A stretch of DNA of 64,000 nt from Diospyros lotus. Its lineage: Eukaryota > Streptophyta > Magnoliopsida > Ericales > Ebenaceae. The stretch's first letter is position 1; every line of letters begins with the position of its first letter. A program made the translations under genes and the position numbers. Below the pieces are notes generated by a model. It saw nothing but the letters and a program-made list of their open reading frames with translations, ran no database searches and was not told the origin of the DNA. Location: NCBI RefSeq assembly GCF_014633365.1, contig NC_068346.1, positions 36,333,191 through 36,397,190 of the forward strand, written 5' to 3'. This document shows, in pieces, positions 38,196 through 50,764 of this stretch.

Positions 38196-41100
38196 ATGAG
38201 TCAGAACCATGGAGACTCGAAACAGAACTCAGGGGCATCGATGTCGAGCTCCAGCTCGAATCCGGATCCTAAAAAGGCCGAGAGGCCACCACTGCTCAAG
38301 AAATCCAAGACAATTGCGGACTCCTCTCGGACTCCGCATTTCCCCGGGCCGCTTTTCCCCGCCGTCCGCCTATCGACCTCGCCGCCGTCTCGCCGGTCGT
38401 TTGAGTCCGAGGACTGTTCCGTCGGGAGTGATCCGGTTGGGAGTCAGGGCGTTGTATTACCCGATCGGGACTGGCTGTATCCGTCGTTTCTTGGGCCCCA
38501 CGCCGCTCGGAATAGACCAACGGTTAAGTCGTCGAAGTCGAATCGCTCACCGGCGAATTCGGACGCTGGACGTGGCAAGGAGGGAGGTCTTGTGCGGCCT
38601 ATTGGAGCTCCGCCGGGGCTGCGGGTTCCGGAGTCGAAGGCAAAGCCGAAGCCGGAGACGGAGGCGGAGGAAGAAACGAGGCCACTGCCTGTTCAAGATT
38701 TGGTTCCTTCTTTGTCTTCGCCAAGCTCAGCTACTAACTCCGCTGCTCCGCGAACTGGAAGATTCCACAGATCCGGGATCACGTATTTGGTTAGTCATTC
38801 TAGGCTTTTATTTTGGTTCTGAATTTCAGAGGCCGAGCCTCTAAACTCGGCATCTAAAATTCAGAATGGTTTTACATTGTCGTTACAACTTTTCTTCTTC
38901 CGCATGTAATGGTTCTGATCATCGTGATTGGTTTCATCTATGCAGCTGATCTTTACTTGTATCCTAGCAGTGCTTTATGCATTTTGTTTGCAAGCTAAAG
39001 TGGCAAGACTTCAGGTACTCAGATCAGTCTTACTAGCCAAATTCAAACTTAAATTACGAAAGAAATACGAAGGGTGAATGACCCAAAAAATGCCAACATT
39101 TTTACCTGATTTTCAAGTTTATTCATAAGTTTTAGTTTTACCAATTTACCTCCTAATTTTTTGAATCCGTTATTGCCAATTTTCAGATAATGCTCAAACT
39201 GTTAGTGACGTGCTGTTATGTGACTGTTATTGCTGATTGCACAAAAGTCGTGTGAGAGAGCATGTGACTAGTGGTTAGGGTATGATCCTAATGAAAGTTT
39301 AAAGGCAGTAATAACATTGCAACATATTTCAAAGATTACGAGGTGAATTGATAAAATGGAAACTTCAATATAAATTTGGAAAACAGGCAAAAGTTTGACA
39401 TTTTCTCAATTATTTACCAAAATGGGAGCAATGAGGGGTCGAACCTTGATTTTTTTATTACCTGGGACTTGGGAAAAAGTTAATCTACTCCCGGTTGGTT
39501 ATTTGAGCTTTATATTTGATCTAATCGAGTTTTCAATTTAGCAACTGAAAGTAAGAAGTTCACAAGACATAAAATTTTCATTTTCTTATATTTCTTGGCT
39601 GGGAACACGAGGATGGTGTTATGGATAATAACTCTGGAGTAACAGGTATTTTATATAATTTTCTTGCAGGAAGAGAATACTAACCTTCATAGATGTTGTA
39701 ACCACAAAAATTTTGTTCACAAGGGCAGCATTGAAGATCTGGAACTGCAAAATGAGAGCTTATCTTTTTCTTTTGGAAACACTAACAGTAGAATCATTGC
39801 TCTGTATACTGCTTTGTTTACCCTCATCATTCCATTTGCATCCTACAAATTTATTGATTATGTTCCAAGGATTAAGAAGCTGTCAAAGAAGACGAAGGAT
39901 AATAAGGAGGAGGCTCCTTTGAAGAAAAGAATTGCATATGTGGTGGATGTGTGTTTCTCTGTTTACCCCTATGCAAAGCTGCTTGCTCTTCTCTTTTCAA
40001 CCATATTTCTTATAGGATTTGGTGGTTTAGCACTCTATGCTGTTGGTGACGGTAGCTTTACTGAAGCTCTTTGGCTTTCATGGACTTTTGTTGCGGACTC
40101 TGGAAATCATGCTGACATAGTTGGCACTGGTCTAAGGATTGTATCAGTCTCAATTAGCTCAGGAGGCATGCTAATATTTGCCATGATGTTAGGGCTTGTT
40201 TCAGATGCAATCTCAGAGAAGGTGGATTCGTTGCGGAAAGGGAAAAGTGAAGTAATTGAGAGTAACCATGTACTGATTCTTGGATGGAGTGACAAATTGG
40301 TAATTCTCTAGGTTAATTTTGAATTTAAAGCAAAACTTTTGTTCTTTTTCTTTTCCTTCTATTTTGTTATTAAGTTCGTGGTTTAGCTTATGGACTAGGA
40401 GGGATGAATAGATAGAGCTTTGACTGCAGGATGTTGAGAAGAAATATTTTTTCTTTTTTCTTTTTTTTTTTTTTGGGTAAGTGAAGAAATTTTTTCCTTG
40501 TATGAACTTTAGGAATGTTCTAAAATATAACTTATACTGTTACCTATGTGAGTAATGTTGGTGACTGGTGACCTGTCCAGAATCTGTGGCCTATGTGCAG
40601 CAGCCTATTTCCATATCAGTCCTGTTCAACTAGTTCATACATATCCAATCTATTATAACTGGTTCTGATACATATCTTTGTCTATTTATACAATATTTCT
40701 GGAAAACTTCCAGGAACACATGGAAATCCTCACAAAGGAAAACCATAATCTGTTTAAAATATAGGATTCATTTTAGAAATTTCTTCAAAATACATGATTA
40801 ATCCACCTAGCCAATGTCATTTCTACTTCAATATCTTTTTTCTCCTAACCAAGCATGTCAGAAACATACATGATCCCTAGTGCCAAGCATGAGACACAGG
40901 TGTTAGAGCCCTGTAACATAGCTTTTGCTTCTCTGTGATTAAGCATTTTGTTCTGCTAAGGAAGAGATTCTCTGTGTGAAACTTGGATTTGAAATTCCAG
41001 GGATTTTGAATAAGAATAGACAAGTAAGAGAAGGTGTTTGAACTTTGATCCAGGGTTCACTTTTGAAGCAGCTAGCAATAGCAAATAAGAGTCTTGGTGG

Positions 41101-44100
41101 CGGTGTTATTGTTGTACTGGCAGAACGAGACAAAGAGGAAATGGAGATAGATATAGCAAAACTAGAATTTGACTTCATGGGCACATCTGTTATATGCAGA
41201 AGTGGCAGCCCTCTTATACTTGCTGACTTGAAGAAGGTAAATATCATCCTCTACTTCTTCTACCTTGTTTTCACATTATTTAAAATTCATTGTGTTGTAC
41301 ACCTATGCATCCTCTCTTCTCTTTCTTCACTGCAATCAGTTGCTAACTCTTATTTGTATTAGCCAGGTTTCAGTTTCAAAGGCGCGTGCCATCATTGTAT
41401 TAGCATCTGAGGAAAACGCAGACCAGGTTTTCTCGCTCTTCAATCCCTTTGATTTTATTTATTCTCAGTCAGTAAATGTCTTTTTTCCCCATTTAAGTAA
41501 TCATAAAATATTTTTAAAAGAATTAATACCTTGTGTTTTAATTTCTTATTAGAGTGATGCACGTGCTCTGAGGGTTGTGCTTAGCCTCACAGGAGTAAAA
41601 GAATGCTTGAGGGGTCACGTTGTTGTTGAAATGAGTGATCTTGACAATGAGCCCTTGGTGAAGCTTGTTGGAGGAGAACTCATTGAAACAGTTGTTGCAC
41701 ATGATGTGATTGGGCGTTTGATGATACAATGTGCTCTCCAGCCTGGCCTTGCGCAGGTCTGTTATTTATGCTGTAGTTAATACTTCCCATACATTGTGGT
41801 ATCTGCTGTGGCTAAAGTTTGACTTGAGGAGGGACAGCTGCCATCAATTCCAATTATTGTAATAATTTGAAATAACAACATTGCTAATATTTGTTGTCAG
41901 TCCTAACCCAATGAAGCCATGCATTTTCACTGAGCTGTGTTTTCTGCTGGGAAATGGGATGGGATTGTGTTTGATGAATTATATGAATCTGATGTTCTTT
42001 ACTTAGATGGAATAGGTCAACCCCTTGAGTTATCTAATAATAAGATCGGTTTCTTTCTAGTAGGACAGGGTAACAAAAATCTAGTTAAATGAAATGTTTA
42101 ATTAATGTTTTCTATTTTGAAATTAATCTTATTGCAGTTAAGTATGTCAAAGCAGTCAGTTTGCTTATACTGGGTCCTGTTATTCTTCAATAAGGGAAGC
42201 TGAGGGAAGTAGTAGGAATAATCTTTTTGGATCACAAATTTGTTATTTTGGAGTGCCAATGCCTTTTGGAAATGGAGTTCCAAAGATAATAGTTTCCTTT
42301 TAATTCTTCATATTTCTGCTTTACAATTTTGTTGTGTTTCCTTCTACTTTAATTTTTCTTCATTATGGGAATCTGAGGGTCTTAAGTAGAAGAGTCCTTT
42401 TACATCTCTAAATTTGTCATTTGGTGAGCAGGTGCCTTTTGGAAACTAAGTTCCTAAGATGATAGTGGCCTTTTAATTATCCAATTTTCTGTTTTACAAT
42501 TTTGTCATATGCACTCTATTATGATTGGTAAGATTTGTGCATTTTCCTTCTACTTTTTGTTCTTTATAAAACATTTAAATAACTTGTGAAATATGCAGAC
42601 TACTGTTAGTTGTTCAAAAGTGAAATCTCTTCTGGTTAATCACTACTGTTATTGTTTTTGTTCTTGGTAGATATGGGAGGATGTTTTGGGGTTTGAAAAT
42701 GCTGAATTTTACATCAAAAGGTGGCCTCAGTTGGATGGTCTTTGTTTTGGAGATGTACTTCTTTCATTCCCTGATGCAGTTCCTTGTGGGGTCAAAGTTG
42801 CTGCACAAGGTGGGAAGATTATATTAAATCCAGACGACAACTATATTCTTAAGGAGGGTGATGAAATCCTTGTTATAGCCGAGGATGATGACACCTATGC
42901 ACCCGGTCCTATTCCACAGGTCATCTTTCCTTTCTTGATGTAGGAGTAGAATGGGGTTTTCCTTAGATATTTTGACAACTTTGCTGCTGGGTAATAACGC
43001 CCTATCTTATTTACCAAAAGAAGGGTCTATCTTTAGCTGATTGATGCCATATACTTCTCTTATAGATCTCCTTTTCCTTAATACAGATATCTCAATTTGC
43101 AATAGATATTTTAACTTAACAAATTTGATTATAGCATATTATCTTATGTCATGTTGTTCATTGCAAATTAGGTCAGGTGTAGATTTACTTATATTCTTCC
43201 TTTTTTTCTATTTGAAATATGTTTAACACTGTTCTTTCAGGTGAGTCTTAATTTGTTCTTTTTTTTTTTTTTTTCGTGAAACTTAATATGTGATGCATCT
43301 CCCTTCTCTTTTCAAGTGAAGAGAGACATGATGCTTGTCTTCTTGTTAGAATGATGTAATTATTGCAGTGCAGTAGAAAGTTCTTCTAAACTGTGGTTTT
43401 TCTTATATCAGCTCTGCATCATTATTGCAGGTAAGTAGAAGTTCTTTTCTTAAAATCTATGACATTCCAAAATATCCGGAGAAGATACTATTCTGTGGCT
43501 GGCGACGTGATATTGATGACATGATTATGGTGAGCAAATATATACACTTTTTCCCTTAGCTGAAGGCCTCCGCTGCCTGCACCAATCACCTTGTTTGCTC
43601 ATGTATTCCATTGATGTGCAAAGGGCGCTATATGGTTTATGAGAAACAGGAGTGGATAGTTGTTTTAATCATTGTTGTGCTTCTGTTTTTTGTAATTTTC
43701 AGAGGGTACTTCCTCATGATGTGCAGAGTAAAAGATTCAGGCTCCAGTACAGGGATATCATCCAAGCTCTCACTTCTGAAAAATTGCACTCTGGAATATG
43801 AAACCTCCTTGGCCTTTCTTTTTCTTTATAACCCTGGAAGGTGCATGAGGAAATATGACTATAAAGTATTTCCTTTTACTAAACTGAGATTGTTGCTCAG
43901 GGATGAAAAAGGAAAAAGGAAAAAGATACTTGCGAAACCATTTGCATAAATTTTACAAGTATACAAAATACCAAGAGTTACAGATTTTTGGAAATGTTTT
44001 CCATGAGTTTAAAAAAGTAACTCTTTTCTTCTTCTTCTTCTATTTTTTTCCCTTTCTTTTTCAGCCCTGAGCAATAATCTCAGTTAAGGGAAGCAACTAC

Positions 44101-47100
44101 TTTATGGTGATATTTCTTCATGCACCTTTCACTGTTATTGAGAAAAAGGAAGACTTTGGAGGTTTCATATTCCAGAGATTGCAATTTTTGAGAAATGAGA
44201 GCCCGGGTGATATCCCTGTACTGGGACCTATACCTTTTACCCCGCACATCATTAGGAAGTACCATGATGTATTATCTTTTTTTAATTATTAAAACAAAGC
44301 AGAAGAAGAAAGGTGTCGTTCTACTTGTATGTGCCACTTTGAACCATTTGTTCTTAAGGAAGCAATTGTTTCTGTATACACGTAAAAAAAACTATAACTG
44401 TTGTCTGCATGTAGTTCTTTTTCTATGTACTCACCATTGTGTGTGGTACTTCCTGGCTTGTTAATTGTTCACTGGTTATTTTGCTGCATAAACAATGCGG
44501 ATTATTTCAAGCTTCAGCTGAATCATTTTTACTCCAACAAAAGATTTGCAGTCAAACAAGTTTAGAGAATGTTTCTGAAACCCTGCAGCTATGCAATTTA
44601 TTGTAGCAATATAACCTAAAAAGTTAAAAGCATTTGTATGATAAACAATATTATCAGCACAATTGATCTTGAGATGTATCTTACAATCTTCTCACAGATG
44701 GATTAATAGAGCTGATTTCCCTTGGTCTTTGCAAAAAATTAATACCTTGATTTTCCTTCATTAAATTGTTGGTTCTTTATAGATCTGGTTACTTGTCATC
44801 CTATTCAATTTTCTTTCATTATCACTAGGTAATTTATCTTTTTAATTTGCAAAATCTATTTTCTTTAGCCTTTTCTTTTCTTGTCTGCATTTGGTCTTCC
44901 CAGGTACTTGAGGCCTTCTTGGCTCCTGGTTCAGAATTATGGATGTTTAATGATGTTCCAGTAAAAGAACGAGAGACGAAGTTGGCTGATGGTGGGCTTG
45001 ATATTTCAGGACTAGTGAACATAAAACTTGTTCATCGTGAAGGGAATGCTGTAATTAAGCGGCATTTAGAGCTCCTTCCGTTGGAAACATTTGATTCTGT
45101 AAGTTCAATTACCTTCCTGCCCACTTTTTTATGATGCCAAAACATTTGAACCTAGATGCTTGAGAAGGGACATTATGGAAGTAATCAGTTTCTCTCTAAT
45201 AAAAAAGGAAGTCACAATTGGAATACCCATTTTAAGGGGCAAAAATGTGTTAAGTTTTGTTTTTGTTTTCCATTTTCTGTTTTGTGCATACATTGGAGGA
45301 CAGGTGTAAGGATTACTTCATGTGTGGTAGATTGAAGAAATAAAAATTTGGCCTGAAACTCTGATAATTTCTTTTATGGTCACAAAGGAAATTTAGATGC
45401 AACTCTCATGTCCAAAAATTGAGGATTTTTTTTATATTTAAATTTCCTTGTACCCGACCCACCACCTTTCTCGGTTAAGTTGATTGATCCTCATCCTCTA
45501 GTGGGTGGCACCCTTGAACTTTATCTCTATTCTAATTTTTTAAGGGTGATGAATAATTAATTTTAAAGTGTTGGGTCGAACCTTAATAATTTATCTTTGT
45601 TTTAAAAATATCCTCTTTAATGTATAAGTACCACCTCCTTGGTGTGGCAACACCAAGCTGGTATTGGTCACTTGTTTCTTAATATTCGTTAAGCAATCCA
45701 TACCAACACCTTCACTTAATTTGACTATTAGACCAATAAAATCTTTTTAAAATTTATGAATTATATACCCTTGGAATGAATACAGATGCCCAGAATGGTG
45801 AAAAAATGAAATTTCTGAAGAATCCTCCAACTTTGGAAATTAATTTGAGGAATGACCTGAAATTTGGATATGCGGTTGCTCTTCAAAGAGGATTCCAATG
45901 GTATATAATTCATAAATTTTAGATAAGAGTTTATTGGTCTAATGATTAAATTAAGAGGAGGTGTTGGTATGGGACAGCTTAATGAATATTAAGTAACAAG
46001 TGACCCATACCGTGAAGTTTGGTGTTGCCATACCAAGAAGGGTTCTTATACTCTAAAGAGGACATTTTTTAAACAAAGATAAGTTGTTAAGATTTGATTG
46101 AATACTTCAAAATAAATTATTGATCGCCCTTAAATTAATTAGCAATTAAATGGGAATAAGGTTTAAGGATGTTGCCTGCTAGACGGTAGGGATCAATCAA
46201 CTAAACCAAGGTGAAGGGTTAAGTAAACTTTAGTTGGGTAGGAGGGAAATTTAAATATACAAAAACAGTTCCCTAGTTTTGGACACAAGTGGCACTCCAG
46301 GAGGGTGGGGCCTTACACTTCATATATTAAATGGTGAAACAAGATTTGTTTTGTGATTGCAAATGGCAGGCATAAATTCATTCTGGAGACAATTTTGTCT
46401 TCTTATCATTACCCTATATTTTTTTCACTCTTATACACCACAGAACAACAAATGGCATTGATTTTGATTGGCACTCACATAAGCCACCTTTCCATCATGG
46501 CTTTATTCAGACCAGCCAAAAGAATCAACGGATCCTAACTTGAACTAATTAAATTGCAGCTGCTTGCTTACAGAGAACGCACTCTGTTTTCTCCCAATTT
46601 TACGTGATGGAATTTTATTCATGCTGTCCAAGTAAAGGAAGCAGTCTTTTGTTTGCATTATTGCATATACACACATATGAACTTCTTCCCCTCATAGACA
46701 TTGGAACCTTTTTTAATCTATTTAGGTCGTGTTTTCCTTTTAATTTCCTCCTTTCCTGTTTCTGCACGCGGGCTTTGATATCTGCTAGTGTTCATTTGTC
46801 ATCTGCCATGACCAATTACTAACTTTAAGAAGACAGATATTAATTCTTGCAGATGAGTCTGTTGAGGACTCTGTTGTACATTCTGACTCACGATCACTGG
46901 CCACCCTCCTCCTCATTAGAGATATTCAGGTAATTATTACAGCTCTTCTTTAGTCTTTGATGAAACATATAAAATCAAAAACCAAACTCCTAGGAGATGT
47001 GAGCTTACAAAAGATTCTTTCTTGTGATTAATTAGAATGTTTATTGATGCACTGTTAAACATGTTAAGTTTGAACAGTTTCAGAGAGGTTGCAGTTGAAG

Positions 47101-48754
47101 TTGGTCCTTCTGTAATCTTATTGCACTGACCATATGTTATCTTTCTTCTGGCCTGCATGTATTGAATTCCTTTCGGAGCTAATTAAAGTTACTTGTATCA
47201 TATCAATTGCAGTCCAAGCGCCTCCCCTACAAAGATACTCGATCTATTCCTCTAAGGCATTCTGGGTTCTCCCATAGCTCATGGATCCGTGAAATGCAAC
47301 AAGCTTCAGACAAATCAATAATTATAAGTGAGATCTTGGATTCCAGGACTAGAAACTTGGTCTCTGTCTCCAGAATTAGTGATTATGTGCTATCAAATGA
47401 ACTAGTCAGTATGGCACTAGCAATGGTAGCCGAAGACAAACAAATAAATCGTGTCCTCGAGGAACTCTTCTCAGAAGAGGTACGAAATCATGCCTTGCTC
47501 TCAGCCTTAAGATTTTCATGAAAATGAACTATTAACATTCATGCTAGTAAAGGAACATGTTATCTAGTCAAGCTTTCTTTCTTCCTGTTCCCCTCCTTTT
47601 CTCTTTTTTGGAACTAATTAACCAAGATTCAAATATTACTTCAAATGATTAATTAGGCTTCAGTTCAGTCAAGTTGTAATTAATTTTACCAGGCATGCCA
47701 AACCATGACAAGGATGGAATTCTGTTGTTCCATAGAGTTTTTTGTTTTTTTCCCTCGCATTACTGCAGTTGCTTGTGATGATCATAAAGATCTCAGCCGT
47801 AATTTAAAATTATATTTAGGATCTTTTAGGGGTTAGCAAATTTACAAGGTGCCAATTACTTGGCATGCTTTGCTGTAATCATGCTTTCTTTGAGGGAGAA
47901 TGGTAGGGGCTTAGGGGACGTGGGGATACATTGAGGTGGAGACAGTTCCAGTTGTTCATAGGAATGAAAGGAAGTTTCAAGTGACCTCACCATTTTCTCA
48001 GGCCAATCTGGACAGAAATGAGGGAAGAGAGGACCCCTTTACATTTTCCCCCTTCAATAAGCTCTACCGAAATGCTTAAGGGCATGATGGTTAGATGAAA
48101 CCATTTGGACTTTAGGAGGATTAATAGGAAAGATGGTCTTCAAGTAGAATATGTGTTTTCTCGCACTCTTAACAATTTGTATGTGGATCAACAGCCTTCA
48201 ATGTCACCAAAAACAAATCTCAGTATAAAAACATTCCAAGAGCAACATAAAAGATTGTACGTTAGATGCAACATTCCCTCTGATGCTTTCATGAAATTGT
48301 AGAAGTGAATATGTCACCATCAACGTTCATGTGGACAGCTTCCAACCATTTTACCTTCACTGCAATAAGCAAATTTTTCGTTAAATTTAGGGATTTATTC
48401 AGTTTCTTCTGCTCAAATCTTGCATCTTTCTGGTTGATTGCTTATGCTCAACATTTTGGTATTTCAACTTCAAAAAATAGACACAAATTTATGGATTCAC
48501 AGAGGAAGATGTATTTAGTTTCTTGCTTTTCACAGGGAAATGAGATGTGCATCAAACCAGCAGAATTCTATTTATATGACCAAGAAGAACTCTGCTTTTA
48601 TGATATAATGATTAGGGGCCGTCAAAGACTGGAGATAGTGATTGGTTATCGACTAGCAAATGCAGAGCGTGCCATAATTAATCCCGAGCACAAGCTCGAA
48701 CCAAGAAAATGGTCCCTTGATGACGTTTTCGTTGTTATTTCCCAGGGCGAATGA
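38196..48754 (+). CDS. POLLUX: Ion channel POLLUX/DMI1-type (nuclear envelope cation channel)
   Basis: Cation channel of the nuclear envelope needed for nuclear calcium spiking in root symbioses. Exons: 38196-38789, 38946-39014, 39670-40299, 41054-41236, 41367-41426, 41553-41756, 42671-42919, 43431-43529, 44904-45098, 46837-46929, 47213-47479 and 48536-48754. All are multiples of three, total 2862 nt, 953 residues. Residues 1-195 are Ser/Pro/Arg-rich and probably disordered. Membrane segments lie at about 197-213, 263-280, 322-346 and 378-401. The selectivity filter VADSGNHAD is at 362-370 with Ser at 365. Two RCK-like gating domains begin at HVLILGWSDK (about 422) and KILFCGWRRDID (about 681). 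The protein ends VVISQGE. The core (KKRIAYVVDV, IANKSLGGGV, VRDIQ-type end of exon 10) is closer to POLLUX/DMI1 than to CASTOR. The start MSQNHG is the first in-frame ATG; an earlier in-frame GTG was rejected. It is slightly longer than legume orthologues because of the N-terminus. Confidence 0.96.
39015..39669 (+). other. POLLUX intron 2
   Basis: Intron of about 0.65 kb; nothing recognised. Confidence 0.8.
40300..41053 (+). other. POLLUX intron 3
   Basis: Intron of about 0.75 kb with a T/C-rich run near 40450; nothing else recognised. Confidence 0.8.
42194..42530 (+). repeat. Tandem direct duplication in POLLUX intron 6
   Basis: A unit beginning 'gggaagctgaggg' at 42194 is repeated from 'gggaatctgaggg' at 42367, a period of about 173 bases. 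Shared text: 'gccttttggaaa', 'ccttttaatt' and 'gttttacaattttgt'. The copies have diverged moderately. Confidence 0.7.
43705..44263. repeat. Large inverted repeat (hairpin) in POLLUX intron 8
   Basis: The left arm 43705-43902 is the near reverse complement of the right arm 44065-44263, with a spacer of about 160 bases. Termini: GGTACTTCCTCATGATGTG and its complement. Each arm keeps a protein-like frame reading away from the outer ends (DVQSKRFRLQYRDIIQAL, and DVRGKRYRSQYRDITRAL on the minus strand). The left arm follows 'tgtaattttcag', which looks like a 3' splice site. It is either a MITE or an inverted duplication of an unidentified gene fragment. The transcript would form a hairpin of about 200 bp. 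Confidence 0.8.
45394..46298. repeat. Very large inverted repeat in POLLUX intron 9
   Basis: Arms of about 380-400 bases (45394-45774 and 45895-46298) are reverse complements over their full length, with a loop of about 120 bases. Landmarks: 'tttaaatttcc' with 'acccgacccacc', 'gttgattgatcc', 'ggcaacaccaag' and 'accaataaa', each with its complement on the other side. The ends are 'gcaactctcatgtcc' and the complement of 'gagtgccacttgtgtcc'. The structure is that of a Mutator-like MITE with long terminal inverted repeats. No coding capacity. Confidence 0.85.
47480..48535 (+). other. POLLUX intron 11
   Basis: Last intron, about 1.05 kb, no recognised element. Open frames at 48105-48302 and upstream of exon 12 have no recognised domain. 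Confidence 0.7.
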
Positions 48755-49264
48755 GAAGTAAATCAGCAGCAGGATTTTTACAAATATCAGTAGGTGCAGG
48801 CAGCTACTGTATACTGTTAGCTTAGCATTAGCAATTGGTTCTCCCCTGGAGCCTCCCAAATTAGAAGAAAGAACTGTCCCCAACTTGAAATCAGAGGTAA
48901 CATTTTCATTACTCTGGTTAGTGAAAGATCTGCATATGACCAGACGGGCAGGGAATGCTCATATTCTACGTCCTGATGAAACTCCTATCCTACCCTTCAA
49001 AGTAGAGAAATTTCTCGAGATTAGGTTGGAATTTTGTACAAATGTAACGTGTTATTTGTTGTGTAATTTAAATAAGACCCCAGTTGATGTATTTGTATTT
49101 GACCCCTCTTGCTAACATTCAGAAACAAATAGCCTTTCATATTGGTTTTACATCTGATTATAGTTCTAGAAAATAATTCCACTTTGTGTTTTGGTCTTGT
49201 CATAAAGTTTAGTTACGCAAATATTTATATATTCTTTTGCATGCATGTCATTTGATCTTGGAAT
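48755..49264 (+). other. POLLUX 3' flank
   Basis: Probable 3'UTR. An intron-like 'cagaggtaac' occurs near 48893. No gene recognised. Confidence 0.5.
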
Positions 49265-49625
49265 ATGGCCATCCAGAGGTTTATAATTTTGCCCCTGTAC
49301 TCTCATTTTTTTTGGTTATTTTAATTACACAGTTAAACATGATTTTTTGAATCAATTTAATTTTTATGTTTAGACCTTTTTTTCGTATGGTAATTTAAAT
49401 TTTTTGTTGATTTGATTACATCATGTATTTTTGAGTCAATTTAATTTTTATACTTTGATATGAACTAAGTATTTGTTATTTTATTTTATTTGTTATTTTT
49501 ATATATAAAAGTACGAGAATTAAATTGACTCGAGAATGTAAATTTAAGAGTAGTTGAAAAAATAAAAAATTTAAATAATTATAAAAAAATCATAAAAGTA
49601 TAAAAATAAAAATAAAACTTTGGTC
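49265..49625. mobile_element. AT-rich MITE-like element related to 9318-9795
   Basis: Shares 'gaatcaatttaatttttat' and 'gagtcaatttaatttttata' style text with the element behind COPD, and carries the complementary 'gagaattaaattgactc' in its right half. Borders are approximate. Confidence 0.5.
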
Positions 49626-49745
49626 AAAGAAACAACTTGATGTGCTGAATGATCAATTCTAAGATTGCTAACTAACATGTAGCAAATTTTTGTTTAAATC
49701 CTAAGATGTTTTTTGGCATTTATGAAAATGGTCATTCTTAATTCT

Positions 49746-50254
49746 TAAGGTTGTGTTTTCTTTATTTTTTTTTAAGTCATTTTTAGTTTGTAATTTTTTA
49801 AAATAATGAAAACGCGTTCTTTTTCTTATTTTTAAAAATATATTTTTAAAAATAAAAAAAATTATAAAGAAAACTCAAAAAATTATTTTGAGTGTTTTCA
49901 TCCAAAACAATTTCTAAACTCAAAACATATTTATTTATGTATTTATTCATATTTTACTATTATAATAAAAAAAATATTACAAAATTTATTAACTTTAAAA
50001 TGTATATATATTTTTTAATAATATATTAACATTAAATATTTTTAATTTACTGAATAATTAATTTTTTTATAAAATATTATTAAAAAATTATTTTCAAAAT
50101 TTCAAAGAGAACGCGTTTTCTAATTTTCTGTTTTGAGAAATAGTTTTTTAAAATGACAAAAAGAACGTATTTTCAATTTTTTAAAAACAGACTATTAAAA
50201 TAAAAAATTAATTCAAAACTAAAAATTAAAAAATAAAGAGAACACATCCTAAAC
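49746..50254. mobile_element. TIR MITE, family 1, copy A
   Basis: The left end TTAAGGTTGTGTTTTCTTTA mirrors the right end (complement TTTAGGATGTGTTCTCTTTA). The interior matches copy B at 53363-53895 nearly throughout ('aaaatgtatatatatttttt', 'aatatattaacattaaata'). Non-coding. Confidence 0.8.
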
Positions 50255-50764
50255 TTTTCCTTGATCTAAACAAAACGTCACCATTTACCGTTTTAGAAAA
50301 GCTCAAGTATTTTTTAGAAGGTTGACTCCAATAAAACATACTGCAACTATGTTGGCATCGGCTTCACATGCTAATGGTATATAGAACATACAATATGTGC
50401 TTGATAAAGACAATTGTAGATAATCACAATTTCATCTTTGATAGGCCAGCACGAGGTTTCTAGACCTGATTTAGGGTTTTTTAGGTTTTTAAGGAAGAAA
50501 TAGAGAATAATTGAGAAAGAGAGAGACAAAGATTAGAAAAAAATGAAATCAATGAAAGAAATAGAATTATATTATTTTATATAGTGAATAATTTATGAAT
50601 AAGTTTATTTATAAATACATTAATATATTTATTTATAATTTTATAAATATATTATTTAATATAAAATTATTAAATTTTAAATTATTATAATAATATAATT
50701 AAATTAAATAAGTTCTGACAGGGCTCAACAACAAGCGTTGGAGTTTATTTCATCAACCTTTTGA
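50255..50764. other. Intergenic spacer
   Basis: AT-rich, ending in the left copy of the ACCTTTTGA duplication. Nothing else recognised. Confidence 0.6.

Noticed and set aside
38209..38844. Long Arg-rich frame overlapping POLLUX exon 1
   Set aside because: Out-of-frame shadow of the GC-rich first exon; the true frame continues correctly into exon 2.
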